Source of the DNA: Treponema sp.
Lineage (GTDB): Bacteria; Spirochaetota; Spirochaetia; Treponematales; Breznakiellaceae
Assembly: GCA_009786675.1 (NCBI GenBank)
Contig: WQRP01000056.1
Coordinates: 1 to 6,081, forward strand
Reading direction: 5' to 3'
DNA length: 6,081 bases
Part shown: positions 1-4,710 of the stretch, in pieces
Numbering within the stretch: position 1 is the first letter of the stretch
Layout of the letters: each line of letters starts with the position of its first letter
Notes under the pieces: model-generated
Database searches by the model: none
Told to the model about the DNA's origin: nothing
Seen by the model: only the letters and a program-made list of their open reading frames with translations
Program-made: the position numbers and the translations under genes

Positions 1-1505
1 CGGACGTTCTGTTGGATTATGCCGTCGAAGCCATCGGCCACGCCGTTGAAAAGGTTCGCCGCGCTCCGCATTTCGGCAAGGGTAGCGCGCCTCGCGTTTT
101 CCGCGTTGCGGTGCCTTGTCTCCAGGTTTCTCCATTCCCTGGGAAGGTTTGTCGCGGCGTCCGTTTCCTCCGCCCGTTGCCTGGACTGCGTCGCGCGAGC
201 CATAGCCGCCCGCAACGCGCCGTCGGCCTGGTTCCTCTCGGCGGTAAACATAGGCCTGCTTCTGCGGGCTATGTCGTCGAAGCCGTCCGCGGCGGAGTTA
301 AGCTGCGCGGTGGCGTTTCGAATTTCCTCCGGGGTGGTTCTTCTGCCCCTTCTTGCCGCAGTGTTCTGGGAATCGGCGGTCCTCCACTCGGCGGGAAAGA
401 AGGTCTGGGCTTCCACGGCCACGGCCGCCTGCCTGGAGCCGTCGGCGCGGGCCAGCGCCGCCTGGAACGCGGCGTTGGCCTCGTCCCTTGCCCTGGCCTG
501 CATGGGGCCGCTTCTTTCGGCCATGCCGTCGAAACCGTCCGCGGCGGAGTTAAGCTGCGCTGTGGCGGCCCTTGTTTCGGCTATCGTGGTACGGGGGGCG
601 CTCCTGCCGCCCGTGTTCTGGGACTCCGCCCTGTCCCATTCCCCGGGAAAGTGCGTCTGGGCGTCCACGGCAACGGCCGCCCGCCTGGATCTGTCCGCGC
701 GAGCCGCCGCCGCCTGGAATTCCCTGTTCGCGTCGTTCATCGCGGCGGCGGCCATCGGGGCGCTTCTGCCGGCTATGTCGTCGAAGCCGTCCGCGGCGGA
801 GTTCAAAAGCGCGACAGCCGCCATAATCTCGTCCGGGTTGGTTCTCCTGCCCCTTCTGCCAGCCTGGTTCTGGGATTCGGCCTCCCGCCATTCACTGGGA
901 AAGTGCACCTGGCCCTCGACGGCCATCGCCGCCCGTCGGGAACCGTCCGCACGGGCCGTAGCCTCCCGTAGGGCATTGTTGGCCTCGTTCCTGGCGGCGG
1001 CCTGTATCGGCCGGCTCCTGGCCGCAATGTCGTCGAAATCGGCGGCGGCGGCGACATAAAGCGCGGTCGTCGCCCCCACCCCGGCCAAGGTGTCCCTTTC
1101 GCCGGCCTCGGCCCTTTGGAAGCCGGCCTCGGCGGACTGCCAGTCCCCGGGGAAGTGCGTCGGCCCCTGGGCATCCAAGGCGCCCTGCCTGGAACGCCGC
1201 GCCCTGGTAATCGCCGCGTCCAGGGCGTTCCGGGCATCCTCGAGATCCCTGGCGAAGATCTCCGCGCCGTTTTCCGCCATAAGCTCGTAAAGATCGGCCG
1301 CCGCCATAAAGTAGGAAACGGCCTGATCCACCGCCTCCTGCGTGGCCCTTCCGGCCCTTCTGCCGGCCTGGTAGTCCGTTTCCGCCCGCGCCCATTCGTC
1401 CGGGAAATGCACGGAAGCCTGCACGGCAACGGCGTTTTCCCGGGCGCCCGTGGCCCTGGCCATAGCCGCGTCCAGCCTGTCCAGTTCCTCCTGCGCCGGC
1501 CCCGC
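1..1505 (-). repeat. 252-bp tandem repeat array, six units (sixth cut by window edge)
   Basis: Units measured from the FPxEW tryptophan codon lie at 1254-1505, 1002-1253, 750-1001, 498-749, 246-497 and 1-245 (partial). The Trp codons (read as CCA on the plus strand) start at 1392, 1140, 888, 636, 384 and 132, with no indel between any of them. The best conserved DNA encodes the SAADGFDD segment: positions 271-299 and 775-803 are identical over 29 bases, exactly two units apart, and 523-557 differs from 271-305 at only two of 35 positions. Units 1 and 2 (near the N-terminus) and unit 6 are more diverged than units 3-5. The period is a multiple of three, so gain or loss of whole units would keep the frame. 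Confidence 0.92.
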
Positions 1506-1604
1506 CTCTGGGGGCAAGTCATTGTACGTAGGCACGCTACGGCAGGATATCGCCAAAAGCAATATAAATGGGATAAAATACCACCCGTTGTTTCGTTTCA
1601 TCAT
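1..1604 (-). CDS. Tandem-repeat surface lipoprotein, partial (3' end outside window)
   Basis: The reading frame is open from the ATG at 1604-1602 to the left edge: 534 complete codons with no stop in the window. Residues 1-21 form a lipoprotein signal: two Met, basic K3 R4, a hydrophobic stretch (about residues 8-19), then A-I-S-C with the lipidated Cys at 21. From about residue 34 the protein is six copies of an 84-residue repeat. The marker motif F/L-P-x-E/D-W has Trp at 71, 155, 239, 323, 407 and 491, exactly 84 apart. Each unit runs: an Ala/Arg-rich segment with SR, the FPxEW motif, AE(S/T)xN, an Arg-rich turn (RRxRRTT in good copies), then LNSAADGFDDIA. The composition suggests long alpha helices; this is inferred. 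A purine-rich ribosome site precedes the start. An adjacent second ATG (1601-1599) could also be used. The role is unknown; a periplasmic or surface structural or binding protein is plausible. The helical repeats loosely recall DUF4398-type regions, but I cannot confirm this. Confidence 0.87.
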   Translation of the reverse strand, partial: MMKRNNGWYFIPFILLLAISCRSVPTYNDLPPEAGPAQEELDRLDAAMARATGARENAVAVQASVHFPDEWARAETDYQAGRRAGRATQEAVDQAVSYFMAAADLYELMAENGAEIFARDLEDARNALDAAITRARRSRQGALDAQGPTHFPGDWQSAEAGFQRAEAGERDTLAGVGATTALYVAAAADFDDIAARSRPIQAAARNEANNALREATARADGSRRAAMAVEGQVHFPSEWREAESQNQAGRRGRRTNPDEIMAAVALLNSAADGFDDIAGRSAPMAAAAMNDANREFQAAAARADRSRRAAVAVDAQTHFPGEWDRAESQNTGGRSAPRTTIAETRAATAQLNSAADGFDGMAERSGPMQARARDEANAAFQAALARADGSRQAAVAVEAQTFFPAEWRTADSQNTAARRGRRTTPEEIRNATAQLNSAADGFDDIARRSRPMFTAERNQADGALRAAMARATQSRQRAEETDAATNLPREWRNLETRHRNAENARRATLAEMRSAANLFNGVADGFDGIIQQNV

Positions 1605-1609
1605 TTAAG

Positions 1610-1619
1610 CCCCCTTCCC
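1610..1619 (-). promoter_or_regulatory. Ribosome binding site of the repeat lipoprotein
   Basis: On the minus strand GGGAAGGGGG ends five bases before the ATG at 1604. This purine-rich Shine-Dalgarno-like stretch supports that start, since no other start in this frame near the signal peptide has one. Confidence 0.6.
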
Positions 1620-1622
1620 ATC

Positions 1623-1651
1623 ATTTTACAGCCTTAGAAGCCCATGTACAA
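1623..1651 (-). promoter_or_regulatory. Candidate promoter of the repeat lipoprotein
   Basis: Read leftward, TTGTAC (1651-1646) and TAAAAT (1628-1623) are separated by 17 bases. The -10 matches the sigma-70 consensus at five of six positions and the -35 at three of six. Transcription would start near 1616, giving a short leader that begins at the ribosome site. This is a visual match only. Confidence 0.4.
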
Positions 1652-1680
1652 GCGGCGACTTAGGGGTTTTGTCGCCGCTT
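1650..1680. other. Perfect 10-bp inverted repeat (hairpin) in the divergent intergenic region
   Basis: AAGCGGCGAC (1650-1659) and its exact complement GTCGCCGCTT (1671-1680) flank an 11-base loop. No recognised gene ends here and neither strand has a clean T-run after the stem, so a terminator is not well supported. The left arm touches the -35 of the candidate leftward promoter. It could be an operator, or a barrier between the two divergent units. Confidence 0.6.
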
Positions 1681-1733
1681 TCCCATAAAAAAGCCCGAAG
1701 CAGGGAGTGGGTTTCTTTCCCGAACCCCACAGT

Positions 1734-1798
1734 ATTCCGGTACCAACGGAATAAGTATTCTGTTGGTATTGGAATATTTATTCCGATGGCACTGGAAT
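1734..1798. promoter_or_regulatory. Three ATTCC-N9-GGAAT palindromes at 23-bp spacing (operator-like array)
   Basis: Three 19-bp elements lie at 1734-1752 (ATTCCGGTACCAACGGAAT), 1757-1775 (ATTCTGTTGGTATTGGAAT) and 1780-1798 (ATTCCGATGGCACTGGAAT). Starts are exactly 23 bp apart. Each has the arms ATTC[C/T]...GGAAT, and the N9 cores are related: core 1 is inverted relative to core 2, and the reverse complement of element 1 matches elements 2 and 3 at 16 of 19 positions each. Elements 1 and 2 together could fold, as plus-strand RNA, into a 19-bp stem with three G-U pairs and an AAGU loop. Element 3 overlaps the -35 position of the ATPase promoter. The simplest reading is an array of binding sites for a dimeric regulator of the ATPase gene; the regulator is unknown. 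Confidence 0.7.
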
Positions 1799-1828
1799 AG
1801 TCCCGAATTTTGCGGTATACTTATGTAA
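1793..1828 (+). promoter_or_regulatory. Candidate promoter giving a leaderless ATPase mRNA
   Basis: TATACT (1816-1821) matches the -10 consensus at five of six positions. Six bases later comes the ATG at 1828, so transcription would start on or next to the start codon. The -35 region at 17-bp spacing (TGGAAT, 1793-1798) is poor and coincides with the right arm of the third palindrome, as expected for a promoter dependent on a bound regulator. No Shine-Dalgarno sequence precedes the ATG. Confidence 0.45.
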
Positions 1829-3087
1829 TGAGGCTGTCGGACGTAAAGGATATCAGTTTCAGCCAAGAGCAAACCCTGGAAAGGCAGGAGCCCGGGCTTA
1901 AACGCTTGATGCTGCCGGAATTGCCGGATATCCAAACCCACGCGCTAATCATAAGCGGAATTCGGCGCAGCGGGAAAAGCACCCTGCTCCGGCAGTTTGT
2001 GCAGGGGCTGAAACGCCCATTTTTTTACCTCAATTTTGACGACATCCGCTTCGCGTCGTTTACCCATGAGGACTTCGCCCTGGTAGACATGGTGCTCGCG
2101 GATTCGGGTGCGCGGCTGATCTTCTTCGACGAAATCCAGTCGGCGGATAGATGGGAGCTTTACGTCCGGCGGAAACTCGACGAAGGCTTCCAGGTTGCCA
2201 TTACCGGATCCAACGCCTCGCTTTTAAGCCGGGAACTTGGAAGCCGCCTTACGGGACGGCATATTTCCAAGGAACTTTTCCCGTTTTCGTATAAGGAATT
2301 TTGCAGTTTTTGCAGGCTCGACGCGGGGCCCGAATCCCTTTCGGGTTACCTGGAAAAAGGCGGCTTCCCCGAATTCCTGAAAACAGGCAACACGGAAATC
2401 CTGGCTCAGTTGCAGTCGGACATACTGTACCGGGATATCGCGGTGCGGTACGGCATTCGCGACGTCGCGTCCCTTAGGCGGTTGTTCGTCTACCTTTTGT
2501 CCAATTCGTCCCAGCTTTGCTCGCCCAGCAGGCTGACCGGCGTGGTCGGCGTAAAATCCCCCTCCACGGTTCTTGAATACATTTCCCATTTCGAGGCCGC
2601 CTATCTTGTACAACTTTTGCCCAGCTTTGCCTGGTCGGTAAAGGCACAGAGCATCGCGCCGAAAAAAGTTTACGTTACCGACACCGGCCTGATAAAAACG
2701 GGGGCTTTTTCGTTTAGCCAAAACCACGGGGCGCTTCTTGAGAATTTCGTGTTTAACAGCCTTCGCAGAAACGCCAACGCCCACGGATCGCCGGACGGCG
2801 GACAGCTTTTTTACTTTGCCGGAAAAAACGGCGGCGAGTGCGATTTTGTCGTCAGATCGCAGAAAGAAACAAGGTGCGTCCAGGTTTGCTGGGAACTGGC
2901 CGCGGACAACCAGGACAGGGAGATAAACGGGTTGCTGGACGCCATGGAATTTTTCGGCCTTAAGGAAGGCGAAATCCTGACATACGATACCGAGGATTTG
3001 ATCCTGACCGGCGGGAAGAAAATAACAGTAACGCCGGCGTGGAAGTGGGAGTGGCACCGCCCGGATTATGGCGGAGCGTACCGATAG
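1828..3087 (+). CDS. AAA_14 / DUF4143-type ATP-binding protein
   Basis: 419 residues from ATG 1828, a normal length for this family. An N-terminal AAA ATPase domain has Walker A GIRRSGKS at residues 44-51 and Walker B LIFFDE at 97-102, then ITGSN (125-129, sensor-1-like) and LTGRH (Arg 144). The DUF4143 part follows: SDILYRDIAVRYGIRD (197-212), a helical winged-helix-like stretch, VYVTDTGL (282-289), and a C-terminal PD-(D/E)XK-like fold with LLENFVF (303-309), ECDFVV (337-342) and VQVCWEL (351-357). In the last motif the usual catalytic Lys position holds Cys, so nuclease activity is doubtful. The family is widespread and often multicopy in host-associated bacteria; its function is unsettled and no membrane segment is seen. 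A TTG at 1810 would add six residues but overlaps the TATACT box, so I prefer ATG 1828. The gene is divergent from the repeat lipoprotein and convergent with the Fn3 genes, and is probably transcribed alone. Confidence 0.93.
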   Translation: MRLSDVKDISFSQEQTLERQEPGLKRLMLPELPDIQTHALIISGIRRSGKSTLLRQFVQGLKRPFFYLNFDDIRFASFTHEDFALVDMVLADSGARLIFFDEIQSADRWELYVRRKLDEGFQVAITGSNASLLSRELGSRLTGRHISKELFPFSYKEFCSFCRLDAGPESLSGYLEKGGFPEFLKTGNTEILAQLQSDILYRDIAVRYGIRDVASLRRLFVYLLSNSSQLCSPSRLTGVVGVKSPSTVLEYISHFEAAYLVQLLPSFAWSVKAQSIAPKKVYVTDTGLIKTGAFSFSQNHGALLENFVFNSLRRNANAHGSPDGGQLFYFAGKNGGECDFVVRSQKETRCVQVCWELAADNQDREINGLLDAMEFFGLKEGEILTYDTEDLILTGGKKITVTPAWKWEWHRPDYGGAYR

Positions 3088-3112
3088 CCCAAAACGACCA
3101 AAACGCATCGGA

Positions 3113-3157
3113 ATGCAAAATAGTCTTGACTTTTCCGCAAAACGATGCAAAATAGTC
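3113..3157 (+). promoter_or_regulatory. 13-bp direct repeat overlapping a promoter-like element
   Basis: ATGCAAAATAGTC occurs at 3113-3125 and again at 3145-3157, 32 bp apart. Between them TTGACT (3126-3131) is a five-of-six -35 match, and 16 bases on CAAAAT (3148-3153) is a weak -10 inside the second copy. A rightward transcript would start near 3160, where an ATG lies. The two copies could be operator sites; no known regulator is recognised. Confidence 0.35.
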
Positions 3158-3159
3158 GC

Positions 3160-3252
3160 ATGGACAAAAGGCGCGACCCGAAAATAAAAGCAGGAAGGAT
3201 CGCCGACGCCCATCGAGGTACGTTCCGCGGATGCCTGGCTTGCGGGGCTTGA
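3160..3252 (+). CDS. Possible 30-codon small ORF (doubtful)
   Basis: ATG 3160 to TGA 3250-3252 encodes a basic 30-residue peptide beginning MDKRRDPKIKAGRIADAH and ending CLACGA. There is no Shine-Dalgarno sequence, but the ATG stands seven bases after the weak CAAAAT box of the promoter-like element, the same geometry as at the ATPase start. It has no recognised domain. It could be a leaderless small protein, a decayed gene start or chance. It is listed because it follows a plausible promoter and is followed by a strong hairpin. Confidence 0.18.
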   Translation: MDKRRDPKIKAGRIADAHRGTFRGCLACGA

Positions 3253-3289
3253 GTGACGAAAACCTCCAGGGCGATCATCCATTCAGGAA

Positions 3290-3335
3290 CGCCCGCCGCC
3301 TTCCGGCACCCGTCGGGGGTGCCGGAAGGTGGGCG
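3290..3335. terminator. Strong two-tier hairpin between convergent genes, probable terminator
   Basis: A perfect 13-bp stem pairs 3299-3311 (CCTTCCGGCACCC) with 3317-3329 across a five-base loop (GTCGG). It is extended by CGCCC (3290-3294) pairing with GGGCG (3331-3335) over a small internal loop. It begins three bases after the stop of the leftward two-domain Fn3 lipoprotein. No T-run follows on either strand, so it is not a textbook intrinsic terminator. Its position and stability suggest transcript end formation or 3'-end protection, mainly for the leftward cluster. Confidence 0.55.
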
Positions 3336-3338
3336 ACA

Positions 3339-4058
3339 TTATGGGGAAACCGCAGAAACCGTATATGTAGCCCATCTAGTAAGTATGCGCCATTCAACCT
3401 CGACGGAAGTATTGGATGCCCGCACGCGGTAATGGATTGCGCCGGACACCACATCGGCAGAGGGGGAGTGCACGCGCGTCATGGTCGTGCCGCCGCCCTC
3501 GGGGCTGGGACGCCCGGTAAAAAGGGTTGACCAATTAACGTTGTCCACTGAATATTGAAGCTCGTATTGTACGGCCGCCGGTATGCGGTCCCATGTAACA
3601 CGTATGCTGTTGCCGTCCCTTTCTGCCCTCGGATTTGCCGGGGCGGTATAGCCAGAGGTCCACGGAACTGAGCCCACCTCGAAACCGGCGGACCATGCGC
3701 CATTCCGATTCCCCCTTTCCGAAGGAGAGGTACGGTTAGCGGCTCGCACATAGTAAATTAGAACAGGATCGTTGCCTACTACGCCTATGGGGCGATGGGT
3801 GTGCGAGGTGATGAACGCCGAGCCAACCTGCCTCCGCGTATCCCCACTCTCGAACTCCGTTCGGAACGCAATGTCGTACCTTCGGGCTCCCTGTGAGGCG
3901 TTCCATGTGATCTGGATACGGCCGTCTTCCAGCACCCTTGCCCTTACCTCCGTTGGGGGAACCAGAAGGACGTCGTCCTCGACCTCGCACCCAACAACCG
4001 CCAAAGCGAACGCCAGCGCCATTGCCAGCGTTCCAAACACAAAACCGTTTCTTGCCAT
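3339..4058 (-). CDS. Lipoprotein with two fibronectin type III-like domains
   Basis: 239 residues, ATG at 4058-4056, TAA at 3341-3339. The start follows a good AAGGAG site and opens a lipoprotein signal: MARNG, a hydrophobic run (residues 6-22), then V-V-G-C with Cys 24. An upstream in-frame ATG at 4157 would bury this signal, so it is rejected. Two Fn3-like beta-sandwich domains follow. Domain 1 (about 34-128) has the strand IQITWN, then GARRYDIAFRT and YYVRAANR. Domain 2 (about 139-236) has IRVTWDRIPAAVQYELQYS and HYRVRASNT. The VTW and Y-x-V-R-A signatures are typical of Fn3. Lipidation would anchor it in a membrane; a binding or scaffolding role at the surface is inferred. Its N-terminal half is clearly paralogous to the gene just upstream (stop 50 bp away), so the two are probably co-transcribed. 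The linker SPSERGNRNG (111-120) is Ser/Asn/Gly rich. Confidence 0.88.
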   Translation of the reverse strand: MARNGFVFGTLAMALAFALAVVGCEVEDDVLLVPPTEVRARVLEDGRIQITWNASQGARRYDIAFRTEFESGDTRRQVGSAFITSHTHRPIGVVGNDPVLIYYVRAANRTSPSERGNRNGAWSAGFEVGSVPWTSGYTAPANPRAERDGNSIRVTWDRIPAAVQYELQYSVDNVNWSTLFTGRPSPEGGGTTMTRVHSPSADVVSGAIHYRVRASNTSVEVEWRILTRWATYTVSAVSP

Positions 4059-4063
4059 TGTTT

Positions 4064-4070
4064 TCTCCTT
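4064..4070 (-). promoter_or_regulatory. Ribosome binding site fixing the start at 4058
   Basis: AAGGAGA on the minus strand lies five bases before the ATG at 4058. It selects this start over the in-frame ATG 99 bases upstream and gives a complete lipoprotein signal peptide. Confidence 0.8.
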
Positions 4071-4108
4071 GCAAAAATTTTTCCCGGGCATTATTTCCTG
4101 CCTGCAAA

Positions 4109-4525
4109 TTATTCGCGAACCTCGACTAGAAGGGACATGGCCCACGGGCCAGTCCATGGTGTTCTAACCCCGTCGGCGTTCGTCGTAGAACCATGCGCCC
4201 TTACAAAGTAGGTAAGGGGGCCTTGGTTCCTGATAAACCCGGTATGGGAAAAGGTGGTTATAGTAACCTGGGCATTTACCGGCCTTCTTGTATCCAAGCT
4301 GTCCATGTCCGTCCGGTACGCAATTTCGTAGCGCGTGGCTCCCGACGTCCTGTTCCATGTGATATGGACAGAGTCCTGGTTGGGAGCCGTGCCTTTCATA
4401 AGCGTTGCCCTTACGTCCGTTACAAGCCGTGAGTCATCATGATCCGGCATCTCGCAACCGACAACCGATATTCCGAACACGAGCAGCATTACCGGGATTC
4501 CCGTTCCAAAAAACCTCTTTGCCAT
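4109..4525 (-). CDS. Lipoprotein with one fibronectin type III-like domain
   Basis: 138 residues, ATG 4525-4523, TAA 4111-4109. The signal peptide has K3 R4, a hydrophobic core (residues 5-20) and V-V-G-C with Cys 24, the same position as in its downstream paralogue. After a short acidic linker (MPDHDDS, 26-32) comes a single Fn3-like domain (about 35-136) with VHITWN, GATRYEIAYRT, DTRRPV and YFVRAHG. The downstream protein repeats this order (QITWN, GARRYDIAFRT, DTRRQV, YYVRAAN), so the pair arose by duplication, with a second Fn3 domain added to or lost from one copy. The mature protein is probably a small membrane-anchored adhesin-like or scaffold module; no enzymatic motif is seen. It lies 185 bp after the Ig/FGE gene in the same direction and could be transcribed with it or from its own promoter. 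Confidence 0.87.
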   Translation of the reverse strand: MAKRFFGTGIPVMLLVFGISVVGCEMPDHDDSRLVTDVRATLMKGTAPNQDSVHITWNRTSGATRYEIAYRTDMDSLDTRRPVNAQVTITTFSHTGFIRNQGPLTYFVRAHGSTTNADGVRTPWTGPWAMSLLVEVRE

Positions 4526-4532
4526 CTTTTTT

Positions 4533-4538
4533 CCTCCT
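4533..4538 (-). promoter_or_regulatory. Consensus ribosome binding site of the single-Fn3 lipoprotein
   Basis: AGGAGG on the minus strand, seven bases before the ATG at 4525. It is a full consensus match and suggests efficient translation. Confidence 0.85.
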
Positions 4539-4570
4539 GTGTTTTGGCACCGTTGGTATTCCCCAACTTA

Positions 4571-4615
4571 CGCCGCATAAAACCCTTTGCTTTTTTATGC
4601 AGGGGCGCACACCCC
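4571..4615. other. Pair of adjacent hairpins upstream of the Fn3 lipoproteins
   Basis: GCATAAAA (4575-4582) pairs with TTTTATGC (4593-4600) across ten bases, with CGCC/GGCG outside it (4571-4574 and 4604-4607). GGGG (4602-4605) can alternatively pair with CCCC (4612-4615). The two stems compete for bases 4604-4605, as in an attenuator or switch, but no leader peptide or T-run supports that. I see no convincing promoter in the 4526-4710 spacer and no gene in it. Confidence 0.35.
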
Positions 4616-4660
4616 GCACCGCCGCACATACTTCTCCTCGCGACCCTCCGGGGCGCTCGA

Positions 4661-4687
4661 TCCCGCCGCGTCCCGCGTCGGGCGGGA
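4661..4687. other. GC-rich hairpin after the Ig/FGE gene
   Basis: TCCCGCC (4661-4667) and GGCGGGA (4681-4687) form a 7-bp stem around a 13-base loop, starting 23 bases downstream of the leftward stop at 4711. It could slow or end transcription of the Ig/FGE gene. No T-run follows on the minus strand, so full termination is uncertain. Confidence 0.4.
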
Positions 4688-4710
4688 GCTTCCATGCCCG
4701 GCCTGTTAAA

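Noticed and set aside
12..1059. Two long overlapping plus-strand open frames (12-971 and 19-1059), both with an apparent 84-residue repeat.
   Set aside because: They are antisense to the repeat lipoprotein. The 252-bp DNA period is a multiple of three, so every frame looks repetitive. They have no ribosome site, no signal peptide and Ala/Ser/Arg-biased shadow composition.
803..1522. Minus-strand open frames (803-1522 and 892-1395) inside the repeat array.
   Set aside because: They are out-of-frame shadows of the lipoprotein, very rich in Arg, Gly and Pro with no domain, and they lack the start signals seen at 1604.
1707..1730. Weak hairpin GTGG/GTT with AAC/CCAC.
   Set aside because: Short, bulged stem with no associated gene end; not distinguishable from chance.
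1734..1798. CRISPR array, because of three regularly spaced repeats.
   Set aside because: The 19-bp units are separated by only 4 bp, there are no spacers and no cas genes.
1810..1827. TTG start for the ATPase, adding six residues.
   Set aside because: It overlaps the TATACT box, has no Shine-Dalgarno sequence, and the added residues match nothing in the family.
1660..1941. 93-residue minus-strand open frame across the intergenic region and the ATPase start.
   Set aside because: It overlaps the ATPase start and the palindrome array, has no ribosome site and no family resemblance.
2224..3282. 352-residue minus-strand open frame.
   Set aside because: It is antisense to the ATPase, whose Walker motifs and C-terminal motifs prove the plus frame; no recognisable domain.
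3231..3530. 99-residue plus-strand open frame across the convergent intergenic region.
   Set aside because: It runs through the hairpin and antisense into the Fn3 gene and has no ribosome site or domain.
4059..4157. ATG 4157 as start of the two-domain Fn3 lipoprotein.
   Set aside because: It would place 33 residues before the lipoprotein signal and overlap the upstream gene; the AAGGAG site marks 4058.
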